Shown piece after piece: positions 1 through 6,670 of a DNA stretch of 28,723 bases. The translations under genes and the position numbers were made by a program. Origin of the DNA: JBDHTS01 sp044220535 (GTDB lineage Bacteria > Pseudomonadota > Alphaproteobacteria > Micavibrionales > Micavibrionaceae); the NCBI GenBank assembly GCA_044220535.1, contig JBGAQU010000027.1, positions 1 to 28,723 of the forward strand. Reading direction: 5' to 3'. Under the pieces are notes generated by a model, which was not told the origin of the DNA, searched no databases, and was given only the letters and a program-made list of their open reading frames with translations. The stretch's first letter is position 1. Every line of letters starts with the position of its first letter.

Positions 1-44
1 TCCTGAAGGCCCGGAACAGCCTCTTCGTTAAAATATGTTTTCAT
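1..44 (-). CDS. Possible 5' end of a truncated minus-strand gene
   Basis: An ATG at 44-42 on the minus strand opens a frame with no stop down to base 1, starting MKTYFNEEAVPGLQ. Only 14 codons are visible, so no family can be named. The start has no clear Shine-Dalgarno sequence; a GGAT lies close upstream. The overlapping frame from an ATG slightly further upstream stops after nine codons, which favours this frame if a gene is present. The AT-rich stretch up to about 310 would hold its promoter. Confidence is low because so little is visible. Confidence 0.3.
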   Translation of the reverse strand, partial: MKTYFNEEAVPGLQ

Positions 45-173
45 GATCCATATCCATATTGATTAAGATGGAATTAATCTAATGTATTATAGAAATTAAA
101 TGCAAGAATTTTATTGTTCTTCTGTACATTTTTTATAAAAATTTCCTTTTTTAATAAAATTTTGTTTTTTTAA

Positions 174-229
174 TATTTTAAGGGGCTGGTATAGATAATG
201 GAGATTATCTATACCAGCCCCTTAAAATA
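174..229. repeat. Perfect 26-bp inverted repeat with 4-nt loop
   Basis: Bases 174-199 are perfectly complementary to 204-229, with loop GGAG at 200-203. The core half-site reads AGGGGCTGGTATAGATAAT. The flanks are AT-rich. There is no T-run immediately after the hairpin on either strand, so it is not a standard intrinsic terminator. It lies between the divergent partial minus-strand frame at 1-44 and the gene at 315. It could be a cruciform-forming operator, a small mobile palindrome or an mRNA-end hairpin. The symmetry is seen directly; the role is unknown. Confidence 0.85.
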
Positions 230-314
230 ATAGGAAATTATACATCACATACCAAGGAGATATGCTGTAGAAGAACCGATTGACATTAATTATTATGTCC
301 ATTATCAATAAAAT

Positions 315-1100
315 ATGGATTTGATGGAAACTTTAAAAAAGCCCTTGTTCATGCGTGGATGGGCAGAACTGTCCGGCCTGGCGTGCAAAATGCCATTCAT
401 TGATGAAGACAGCCCGGAAGCCTTCATAGAAGCCCCCCATAAATTCGGACGATGGTCGGCGAGGGTTTTATATCCTTTTTCCAGTGTCCTGCCAGGCAGG
501 TGCGCCGATACCCGTCTTATGATCCTGAATAACTCACAGCCGGGAGACCGCGATGCTTCCCAATACAGGACATTGATCCACCTACAACGCAGAAATCAGG
601 CGGGTAAATGGGAAAGCGTCGCCAAGGATACCCTTGAGGGGTTCTTATTCCAATTGGAAGCCAACCCTGATTTTCCTATTCCGCAACCGCCTGACATCAG
701 GGCGTTTGCGCGTCTAGCATGGACAGCGAAGCTGGACCGTCCGCTTTTGCAAAGCCTCAACGATCACACGATTGCCATGCGAGGCTGGGATCGGAACATG
801 AATGCGGCCATTCTTGTTCTTCAAGCGCATGAAGACGGCAAAGCTATGGTTCATTTCAGGCGGTTCGGGCACGGGATGAGTTTTGGTACGTTGACGAATC
901 TCTATGTCGTCAACATGGATTCGCGTTTACCGCCCATAGCACTTGAATCCTTGTTGGATCCGAAAGTTTACACTGCGGCTTTGAAGACTCTTGGACGGAT
1001 GCGAAATCCTATAAGCATAATACTCGCATCTTTCGAAAGTTCGGCGGCGCAGCGATGGGGAACAGCAGCAGTAAGACTCCTAAGAAAGTTGGGCCTCTAA
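315..1100 (+). CDS. Hypothetical protein, 261 aa
   Basis: I do not recognise a family. The product is soluble-looking, with no signal peptide or membrane segment, and is rich in Arg, Leu and Trp. The C-terminal third (from about residue 185) alternates short hydrophobic strands and helices and ends in a basic Arg/Lys-Leu stretch. An in-frame stop lies two codons upstream (309-311), so the start is the ATG at 315 or the one at 324. Neither has a clear Shine-Dalgarno; the only strong one nearby (254-259) precedes a two-codon frame. The gene converges on the LOG gene with a 6-bp gap. A real gene is likely from its length and codon pattern; the function is unknown. Confidence 0.6.
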   Translation: MDLMETLKKPLFMRGWAELSGLACKMPFIDEDSPEAFIEAPHKFGRWSARVLYPFSSVLPGRCADTRLMILNNSQPGDRDASQYRTLIHLQRRNQAGKWESVAKDTLEGFLFQLEANPDFPIPQPPDIRAFARLAWTAKLDRPLLQSLNDHTIAMRGWDRNMNAAILVLQAHEDGKAMVHFRRFGHGMSFGTLTNLYVVNMDSRLPPIALESLLDPKVYTAALKTLGRMRNPISIILASFESSAAQRWGTAAVRLLRKLGL

Positions 1101-1106
1101 CGCCTT

Positions 1107-1682
1107 TCACGGCTTCGCCGATTTCTGCCATTTGATGGGCGGGGGGCTGAAGCCGGCGAAGAAGTCCAGAATGGCAGGCAGAGAATCGCTGAACAAAACA
1201 GCGGCACGGTCGGGCGCGCGGACGAAGCCTTCGCCCTCTGCGTGCGCCATCATCGCCGACATGGAATTGTAATAGCCGTTGACGTTCAGGAAGGCGCAGG
1301 GTTTGCGGTGGATGCCGATGGCGAGCCAGCACCATTGCTCGAAAATCTCCTCAAACGTGCCGATGCCGCCGGGCAAAGCGATAAAGCCGTCCGCCAGATC
1401 CGCCATTTTCAGTTTGCGTTCATGCATGGTATCGACGATTTCGAGTTTGGTGAGGCCGGTATGCTGGATTTCTTTTTCGACCAGCGAGCGCGGCATGACG
1501 CCCATAACTTTCCCGCCCGCCTTCAACGCCGAATCCGCGACGATGCCCATGAGGCCTGTGCGCCCACCGCCATAGACCAGCGTCATGCCACGCTCGGCCA
1601 GCAATGCGCCCGTGGCGGTGGCAGCCTCGGCATAAACAGGATCACGGCCCGCGCCGGAACCGCAGAAAACGCAGATATTCAT
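1107..1682 (-). CDS. LOG-family (TIGR00730) nucleotide phosphoribohydrolase
   Basis: This is a Rossmann-fold protein of the LOG/cytokinin riboside 5'-monophosphate phosphoribohydrolase family. Family members cleave the N-glycosidic bond of nucleoside monophosphates, giving a free base and ribose 5-phosphate. The diagnostic motif PGGIGTFEE is at residues 104-112, preceded by MHERK at 86-90, which carries the conserved Arg and Lys. The N-terminal CGSG and YGGG segments (residues 7-10 and 37-40) are the phosphate-binding loops. At 191 aa it has the normal length. A GGGAG lies about 8 nt upstream of the ATG. In bacteria the physiological substrate is usually not known and many members are annotated as lysine decarboxylase by mistake. 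It is monocistronic here. Confidence 0.9.
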   Translation of the reverse strand: MNICVFCGSGAGRDPVYAEAATATGALLAERGMTLVYGGGRTGLMGIVADSALKAGGKVMGVMPRSLVEKEIQHTGLTKLEIVDTMHERKLKMADLADGFIALPGGIGTFEEIFEQWCWLAIGIHRKPCAFLNVNGYYNSMSAMMAHAEGEGFVRAPDRAAVLFSDSLPAILDFFAGFSPPPIKWQKSAKP

Positions 1683-1740
1683 TATGCAACTCCCGAATGC
1701 ACCGATTTAGGACTGTAGGTACACAGTCAAGATTTAACCA

Positions 1741-1799
1741 CAGATGAACGCGGATAGACACGGATCAATCAGCGTTCATCCGTGTCCATCCGCAGTCTG
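1741..1799. repeat. Intergenic imperfect inverted repeat (ACGCGGATnGACACGGAT type)
   Basis: Bases 1750-1765 and 1778-1793 are inverted copies with one mismatch in 16, and the similarity continues weakly outward. The element lies between the start of the LOG gene and the end of the 83-aa gene. From memory, very similar strings (CCACAGATGAACGCGGAT and relatives) recur as dispersed intergenic palindromes in many environmental bacterial genomes, so this is probably one copy of a REP/MITE-like family. A smaller perfect 6-bp inverted repeat sits at 1711-1728. It has no T-run typical of a terminator. Confidence 0.6.
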
Positions 1800-1835
1800 A
1801 TTAGAGTGCTCTTAATAGCGCTTAAAGAGTTTAAT

Positions 1836-2087
1836 TTATGACCAGTGAGGATTATCTGACCATGCAGTTGAGTGATAAATAACATTTTCAACACGAATTT
1901 CAGGCCTTGCAGAAAGGACTGCATGTTGTTGATCATTCAAATCCAGCTTTATGATATTCTGATCCGGCAGGTTTGGAAAATCTTTATCCAATCCGGCATC
2001 GGCGAAAACTTCAGACAAGGTTTTTGTACCGTAACTTTTTGTGGTCCTGTCATATTTTCTCGCAATAACATATTCGGTCATATTCAA
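1836..2087 (-). CDS. Hypothetical protein, 83 aa, downstream of nrdB
   Basis: This is a small soluble protein of unknown family with no signal peptide or membrane segment and a mixed charged composition. It starts 24 nt after the nrdB stop on the same strand and is probably co-transcribed with it. The sequence upstream of its ATG (minus strand) contains AGGGGAGATTGA, a good Shine-Dalgarno about 6-12 nt away, which supports the start. Its position suggests expression together with ribonucleotide reductase, but nothing in the sequence resembles NrdH, NrdI or a ferredoxin, and it has no Cys pair. Function unknown. Confidence 0.65.
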   Translation of the reverse strand: MNMTEYVIARKYDRTTKSYGTKTLSEVFADAGLDKDFPNLPDQNIIKLDLNDQQHAVLSARPEIRVENVIYHSTAWSDNPHWS

Positions 2088-2111
2088 TCTCCCCTTTGTT
2101 TTGTTAAATAT

Positions 2112-3164
2112 TTATCCAGCCTTGCGGCCATAACTGCCTGCGAAGACGTCATCCGAGAATACTTCTTCCCAGCTTCCTTGCGTCGACGCCTTCGAATATT
2201 CCGTCGAGCGGTTTTCGAAGAAATTGGTGTGTTCGGCGCCGTTCATCATTTCGTCCATCCAGGGCAGCGGGTTTTTCGCCATGCCGAAGACGGGATCGAG
2301 GCCGAGCTGCTGCAGGCGGCGGTCGCCGATATAGCGGATATAGTTCTTGACGTCCTGCGGGGTCAGGCCTTCGATTTCGCCCTGTTCGAAGGCGAGGTCG
2401 ATGAAGGCATCTTCGAACCCGACAATGGTCTTGCAGGATTCGGTGATTTCGGCGCGCAGGGAATCGTCCCAGATATCGCTGTTTTCCTGGATGAAGGCGT
2501 TGAACAGCTTAATCATCGACAGGCAATGCAGCGTTTCGTCGCGCACAGACCATGAAATGATTTGGCCCATGCCCTTCATTTTGTTGAAGCGCGGGAAGTT
2601 CATCAGGATCGCGAAAGACGCGAATAATTGCAGGCCTTCGGTGAAGCCGCCGAACAGCGCCATGGTTTTGGCGATATCGCGGCGTGATTTCATGCTGGCA
2701 TTTTGCATGTAATCGTATTTGTCCTTCATTTCCTTGTATTTCATGAAGGCCATGTATTCGAGTTCCGGCATGCCGAGCGTGTCGAGCAGATGCGAATAGG
2801 CGGCGATATGCACGGTTTCGATGTTGGAGAAGGCGGAGAGCATCATCTGCACCTCCACCGGGCCGAACACCTGGCTGTAATGTTTCATGTAGCAATTGTT
2901 GACTTCAACATCGGCTTGCGTGAAGAAGCGGAAAATCTGCGTCATCAGGTTTTTTTCGGACGGCGTCAGCTTGTTCTTCCAGTCGCGCACATCTTCCGCC
3001 AGCGGCACTTCCTCCGGCAGCCAGTGGATGCGCTGCTGCGTCAGCCAGGCTTCGTAGCACCAGGGATAAAGGAACGGCTTATAGACATGGCGCTCCTGCA
3101 GCAGCGGCGACCGTGCGGCGGCAAGATCGTTGAGGTCGGCTTTTTTCAGGGCTGCTTCGGCCAT
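2112..3164 (-). CDS. nrdB: Ribonucleoside-diphosphate reductase class I, beta subunit
   Basis: This is the radical-generating subunit of class I ribonucleotide reductase, which makes deoxynucleotides together with NrdA. The di-iron ligands and radical tyrosine are all visible: probable Asp85, then Glu116 and His119 in ETVH, Tyr123 four residues later as the radical site, Glu176 in the TEGLQLF segment, and Glu210 and His213 in RDETLH. The tail SKASTQGSWEEVFSDD resembles alphaproteobacterial NrdB. The length of 350 aa is normal. The ATG is preceded by AAGGAG (minus strand). nrdA is 8.7 kb away and not in the same operon. A promoter with paired NrdR boxes lies upstream. Confidence 0.96.
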   Translation of the reverse strand: MAEAALKKADLNDLAAARSPLLQERHVYKPFLYPWCYEAWLTQQRIHWLPEEVPLAEDVRDWKNKLTPSEKNLMTQIFRFFTQADVEVNNCYMKHYSQVFGPVEVQMMLSAFSNIETVHIAAYSHLLDTLGMPELEYMAFMKYKEMKDKYDYMQNASMKSRRDIAKTMALFGGFTEGLQLFASFAILMNFPRFNKMKGMGQIISWSVRDETLHCLSMIKLFNAFIQENSDIWDDSLRAEITESCKTIVGFEDAFIDLAFEQGEIEGLTPQDVKNYIRYIGDRRLQQLGLDPVFGMAKNPLPWMDEMMNGAEHTNFFENRSTEYSKASTQGSWEEVFSDDVFAGSYGRKAG

Positions 3165-3238
3165 GTCTTAGTACTCCTTGCGATTGGTATGGGTTCATTA
3201 ATGCAGAGATAGGGCGGGGCGTGGAGTCATTTGGACAA

Positions 3239-3249
3239 TTCATCCACAG
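3239..3249 (+). promoter_or_regulatory. DnaA-box-like site upstream of nrdB
   Basis: TTCATCCACAG contains TCATCCACA, which matches the DnaA box TTATCCACA at 8 of 9 positions. It sits between the predicted nrdB promoter and the nrdB start codon. The same 11-mer recurs upstream of nrdA at 13873-13883. DnaA control of nrd genes is known in E. coli; that it operates here is inference. Confidence 0.35.
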
Positions 3250-3292
3250 GATTATGAGAATCGTGAGGCGGCTTATTTAGTATGTTATTAGG

Positions 3293-3321
3293 ATCATAAA
3301 CACTAAATATGGTGTTTTCAA
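3293..3321 (-). promoter_or_regulatory. Sigma70-type promoter of nrdB
   Basis: On the minus strand a -35 TTGAAA (3321-3316) is separated by exactly 17 nt from a -10 TATGAT (3298-3293). Each hexamer differs little from consensus. This predicts a transcript start near 3286 and a leader of about 120 nt before the nrdB ATG. The NrdR box at 3300-3315 fills the spacer. The hexamers and spacing are seen directly; activity is inferred. Confidence 0.7.
3300..3315. promoter_or_regulatory. NrdR box 1 (nrdB operator)
   Basis: ACACTAAATATGGTGT closely matches the palindromic NrdR consensus (ACACTATATATAGTGT-like) and keeps the outer ACAC and GTGT. It occupies the spacer of the nrdB promoter, where NrdR binding would block RNA polymerase. 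NrdR represses nrd genes when dATP or ATP levels signal enough precursor. nrdR itself is not in this window. Confidence 0.75.
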
Positions 3322-3331
3322 TCTAAAATTT

Positions 3332-3347
3332 ACGCTACATATAGCAA
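3332..3347. promoter_or_regulatory. NrdR box 2 (nrdB operator)
   Basis: ACGCTACATATAGCAA is a weaker match to the NrdR consensus. Its centre lies 32 bp, three helical turns, from the centre of box 1. Paired boxes with an integral number of turns between them are the known NrdR arrangement, so the spacing supports both sites more strongly than either match alone. Confidence 0.6.
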
Positions 3348-3406
3348 AATTTAAAACAGGTGTTTGCCTTAGTACAAAAAGGCAGATTTTGATTCAGGTC
3401 GGGCGA

Positions 3407-3435
3407 TTGCCGCTTTCATACCCTTATGATATTGT
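3407..3435 (+). promoter_or_regulatory. Possible promoter of the DUF47-pit operon
   Basis: TTGCCG (3407-3412) is followed after 17 nt by TATTGT (3430-3435), so transcription would begin near 3442, about 20 nt before the DUF47 start. The hexamers are only moderate matches. I found no convincing Pho box. Confidence 0.4.
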
Positions 3436-3461
3436 GCGTTGCGAAATCAGGGGATTGAGAC

Positions 3462-4094
3462 ATGTTCAAATTCAACCTGTTGCCTAAAGACGATACGTTC
3501 CATCGTCTGTTGCAAAAAATGTCAAGCGACGCACAGCGTTGCGCCCTTCATTTAAAAACCTTTGTTGAAAGCGCAGATGAAACCGCAAGGACTGCGGCGG
3601 CCAAAGGTCTTGATGAATGCAAGGCATCATCGAAGGCTACATTGTCGGACGTAACTTCCGCGCTGTGCAAATCCTATATCACCCCGTTTGACCGCGAAGA
3701 CATTCAGTCCTTGTCTTTCCAGCTGTATAAAATCACCAAGACGATGGACAAGGTGCGGGAGCGCATGCAACTGCACGGCCTGTCCAGCCACCGCGACGAT
3801 TTTTATCGCCAGACCGCACTGATCGTGCGCGAGGCGGATGCGATGCATCTGATCATGCAGGATCTGTCACAGGCGCATAAACCTGAAATCCAGAAGCACA
3901 TGGCCGTGCTTCAGGAACTGGAACTGCAGGGTGATGCAGTGCTGGGTGAATTGCTGGTTTCGCTGTTCAATGAAGGGCATACGACGCGCGATCTGATCCT
4001 GCGCAAGGATATTTACGACATGCTGGAGAAAGTCATCGACCGGTATCGCGATGCGGGCGGGATTGTACTGGAAATTGTATTGAAGCATGGGTGA
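3462..4094 (+). CDS. DUF47 family PhoU-like phosphate transport regulator
   Basis: This is an all-helical, PhoU-related protein of the DUF47 (TIGR00153) family, 210 aa, the usual length. The hallmark TPFDREDIQSL is at about residues 73-83, and the rest forms long amphipathic helices like the PhoU three-helix bundles. DUF47 proteins are regularly encoded directly before Pit transporters, as here, and are thought to regulate or assist low-affinity phosphate uptake at the cytoplasmic face. The ATG is preceded by CAGGGGATTGAG, a good ribosome site. The next gene is pit, separated only by an inverted-repeat element, so the two probably form an operon. Confidence 0.88.
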   Translation: MFKFNLLPKDDTFHRLLQKMSSDAQRCALHLKTFVESADETARTAAAKGLDECKASSKATLSDVTSALCKSYITPFDREDIQSLSFQLYKITKTMDKVRERMQLHGLSSHRDDFYRQTALIVREADAMHLIMQDLSQAHKPEIQKHMAVLQELELQGDAVLGELLVSLFNEGHTTRDLILRKDIYDMLEKVIDRYRDAGGIVLEIVLKHG

Positions 4095-4198
4095 GTTGCG
4101 AGTTTCCAGTTGCGAGTTGCGAGATAGAAAATGAATAAATCCAGTCATAATTTGCGCCGCTTTTTTTACTCGCAACTCGCAACTGAAAACTCGCAACT
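4094..4198. repeat. Inverted-repeat element filling the DUF47-pit gap
   Basis: Bases 4094-4123 and 4169-4198 are inverted copies, 29 of 30 positions matching, built from the unit AGTTGCGAGT. The 45-nt centre includes a T7 run. The left arm begins on the last base of the DUF47 stop codon and the right arm ends three bases before the pit ATG, so the element is the whole spacer. Similar GTTGCGAGTTGCGAGT palindromes recur in many environmental genomes, from memory, so this is likely a dispersed MITE-like repeat. It leaves pit without a normal Shine-Dalgarno and could fold into a strong hairpin in the mRNA. Confidence 0.85.
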
Positions 4199-4201
4199 GA
4201 C

Positions 4202-5188
4202 ATGACCCTCCTGATCATCGTCATCCTCCTGACCCTGGCGTTCGATTTCATCAACGGATTTCATGATTCCGCCAATGCCATCGCGACCGTGGTTTCAACC
4301 AAGGCGTTGACACCGGTTAAAGCTGTCATGTATGGCGGTGTGTTGAATTTTATTGGCGCGATGCTGGGAACCGAAGTGGCGTCCACAATCGGTAAAGGCC
4401 TGGTCGATGCGGGATCGATTACGTTGATGACGGTTCTGTGCACGGTAACCGGCGCGATTTTGTGGAACCTGATCACCTGGTACAAGGGCCTGCCCACCAG
4501 TTCATCGCATGCGATTATCGGATCGCTGCTGGGCGCGACGTTTTTTTCGGCGGGCGGCGGGTATGACAGCATTACGTGGCATGCGCTGACGGGCAAGGTT
4601 TTGCTGCCCATGGTATTGTCGCCCGTTCTGGGATTATCGCTCGGGTTTTTGTTTATGACAGGGCTGACCTGGCTGATCTATAAACGCAGCCTGTTCAAGA
4701 TCAACCGGCTGTTCGGGAAGCTGCAGATTGTTTCCGCCGGATTTATGGCCTTGAGCCACGGCATGAACGACGCGCAGAAATCGATGGGGATTATCGCGCT
4801 GGCGCTGGTGCTGGCCGTTCCGGGCACGGAATTTCATGTGCCGTTATGGGTCAAGATCGCCTGCGCCATTGCCATGGGGTTCGGCACCATGACCGGCGGC
4901 TGGCGGATCATCCGCACGCTGGGGTCGAAAATGATCCATCTGCAGACCAGCCAGGGGTTCGCGGCGGAAACGGTCGCCTCGCTGATCATCTCCGGCGCGT
5001 CGCATTTCGGCATTCCGGTTTCGACGACGCATGTCATCACATCGTCCATCATGGGCGTCGGCGCGACGCAGCGCCTGTCCGCCGTGCGCTGGGGCGTGGT
5101 GGGGAATATCGTCTGGGCCTGGGTACTGACGATTCCGCTGACCTTTACCTTCTCAGGCCTTTTAATGTTGCTGTTCCGGATGTTTTGA
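4202..5188 (+). CDS. pit: Inorganic phosphate transporter, PiT family
   Basis: This is an inner-membrane, cation-coupled low-affinity phosphate transporter. Both PiT signature repeats are visible: an N-terminal GFHDSANAIATVVSTKAL (residues 19-36) and a C-terminal SHGMNDAQKSMGI, together with the paired motifs GLPTSSSHA and VSTTHV. At 328 aa it is of the compact type, with about nine or ten hydrophobic segments. It follows the DUF47 gene and is very likely co-transcribed. The ATG at 4202 directly follows a repeat arm (AACTGAC then ATG) with no recognisable ribosome site, so initiation may depend on coupling or be altered by the repeat. No other start fits the N-terminal membrane segment better. 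Confidence 0.94.
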   Translation: MTLLIIVILLTLAFDFINGFHDSANAIATVVSTKALTPVKAVMYGGVLNFIGAMLGTEVASTIGKGLVDAGSITLMTVLCTVTGAILWNLITWYKGLPTSSSHAIIGSLLGATFFSAGGGYDSITWHALTGKVLLPMVLSPVLGLSLGFLFMTGLTWLIYKRSLFKINRLFGKLQIVSAGFMALSHGMNDAQKSMGIIALALVLAVPGTEFHVPLWVKIACAIAMGFGTMTGGWRIIRTLGSKMIHLQTSQGFAAETVASLIISGASHFGIPVSTTHVITSSIMGVGATQRLSAVRWGVVGNIVWAWVLTIPLTFTFSGLLMLLFRMF

Positions 5189-5254
5189 GGCCTTGAATAG
5201 CCATGCAGCCAAGCCTAGTTTAAGGGCAGGCTCACATACCATAAGGAAAAATCG

Positions 5255-5875
5255 ATGTATAAGCTTTATTACTCTCCCGGCGCGTGTTCCATGGCGCCGC
5301 ACGTTCTTCTCCATGAACTGAACGCCGAGCACGAAGCGATTCGCGTCGACCTTCATTCGGGCGAAGGGCAAAAACCCGAATTCCTGAAACTCAATCCGCG
5401 CGGCCAGGTGCCGTTGCTGATCGAGGAAGACGGCACGCCGATCAAGGAGGGCGCTGCGATCATGATCTATCTGATCGATAAACATAAATCACCCTTGCTG
5501 CCGCAACAGGGCATCGAACGCGCCAAGGCGCTGGAATGGCTGATGTGGTGCAATGCCACACTGCACCCGGCCTATAGCAAAGTGTTCGGGCTGATGCGCC
5601 AGGCACCGGACCAGAAAGACCTGATGAAAGCCGCCACTGCCCATATCCAGAAATTATGGGATGAAGCCGATGCGCAGTTGGGCAAGACGCCCTATCTGGC
5701 AGGAAAGACTTTAACAATCGCCGACATTCTGATGACGGTGATCGCCAACTGGAAAATCGAAACGATGCCAACACTGAGCGCAAACGTCAAACGCGTTCTC
5801 AGTGAAGTGTCCAAACGCCCGTCATTCCAGAAGGCCTTGGCGCACGAAAAAGTGGAATATAAAGCCGCGGCTTAA
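5255..5875 (+). CDS. Glutathione S-transferase (beta-class-like)
   Basis: This cytosolic glutathione transferase begins LYYSPGACSMAPH. Cys11 lies where beta-class enzymes have their catalytic Cys10. The thioredoxin-fold N-domain carries the cis-proline motif GQVPLL (residues 50-55) and a Glu-Gly pair (65-66) in place of the common Glu-Ser that binds the gamma-glutamyl group. The C-terminal helical domain runs from about residue 88 to the end. At 206 aa the length is typical. AAGGA precedes the ATG at good spacing. It stands alone: 66 nt follow pit and a strong terminator follows its stop. The substrate is unknown; detoxification or peroxide defence is the usual role. Confidence 0.92.
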   Translation: MYKLYYSPGACSMAPHVLLHELNAEHEAIRVDLHSGEGQKPEFLKLNPRGQVPLLIEEDGTPIKEGAAIMIYLIDKHKSPLLPQQGIERAKALEWLMWCNATLHPAYSKVFGLMRQAPDQKDLMKAATAHIQKLWDEADAQLGKTPYLAGKTLTIADILMTVIANWKIETMPTLSANVKRVLSEVSKRPSFQKALAHEKVEYKAAA

Positions 5876-5900
5876 TTTGTTCGCTTTCAAATGTATTAAA

Positions 5901-5926
5901 AAAATCCGGCTTGCGTGCCGGATTTT
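5901..5926 (+). terminator. Intrinsic terminator after the glutathione transferase gene
   Basis: AAAATCCGGC and GCCGGATTTT form a perfect 10-bp stem around the loop TTGCGT, followed by a T-run on the plus strand. It begins 25 nt after the stop codon. The A-run on the other side could let it act in both directions. Confidence 0.88.
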
Positions 5927-5962
5927 TTCTGTTATGTGTATTGTTGAACAGGAGAAAATATT

Positions 5963-6670
5963 ATGAAATTTAGCCCTTATTTAATTGGCGCTTTCGCAGC
6001 AGTCGCGGGTATGGCTGTCGGCGCTTTTTTCCCGAGAAACGATGATGCCGATCTAAAGGTTCAAAACCTTGCGAATGAGAATGCTGTGTTTCAGGCACAG
6101 AATACCGAACTTGCAGCAAAAATAACCGCTCTTGAAGTCGAAGTGAAAGATCGGGATGCGTTGCAGGAGCGCGTGCAGGATCTGCAACAACAAGGTGCGT
6201 ATAATGAGACCATCGCTATGGCTCAGGAACTGGGGCGCCGCGCCGGGGCTTTTTGTTCCAAGCCTTTTCCTGCGGAAGAAACATTTGTAGTAACGCATAA
6301 CTTTATAAACATTTTTGATTTATATGAGAATGAATATTCCAAAGGTTTAGATTTCCTGAAAACACTTGTAGATAACCAGATTATTGTCGTGGTCAGTCAT
6401 GATGATGACGCGCTCGCAACCCTCACAGTTACAGACAACCATCAAAAGATACTGAAAATCCAATCTTTATTAATTTTAGATCGACAAGTTGCTCTTCAAA
6501 ATTTTGTTGCAGAATTAAAGGAAAAAGGCTTCGAACTGCAGGGTCAAACCGCTGTTCTTTATGAGCCCATTCGCAATGAGGGATGGAAAACCGCCTATCT
6601 GCCAAAGGGTGAAAGTTCATTCGTAGAAGACCGCAGCCGCATCACAATCAATCCGCAGCTTTGCCCGTAA
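5963..6670 (+). CDS. Membrane-anchored coiled-coil protein, unknown function
   Basis: I do not recognise a family. Residues 5-23 form one hydrophobic N-terminal segment rich in Ala and Gly, either a signal anchor or an uncleaved signal. Residues about 30-75 are a heptad-like coiled coil (repeated Leu, Asn, Glu and Gln). The C-terminal 160 residues are a mixed alpha/beta domain with one Cys near residue 98 and one near the C-terminus, facing the periplasm if the anchor model is right. The ATG has an excellent ribosome site (AACAGGAGAAAATATT). The gene follows a terminator and ends one base before the convergent HAD gene stop. It appears independently transcribed. Confidence 0.7.
   Translation: MKFSPYLIGAFAAVAGMAVGAFFPRNDDADLKVQNLANENAVFQAQNTELAAKITALEVEVKDRDALQERVQDLQQQGAYNETIAMAQELGRRAGAFCSKPFPAEETFVVTHNFINIFDLYENEYSKGLDFLKTLVDNQIIVVVSHDDDALATLTVTDNHQKILKIQSLLILDRQVALQNFVAELKEKGFELQGQTAVLYEPIRNEGWKTAYLPKGESSFVEDRSRITINPQLCP

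Noticed and set aside
174..229. Intrinsic terminator interpretation of the 26-bp palindrome
   Set aside because: Neither strand has a T-run directly after the stem.
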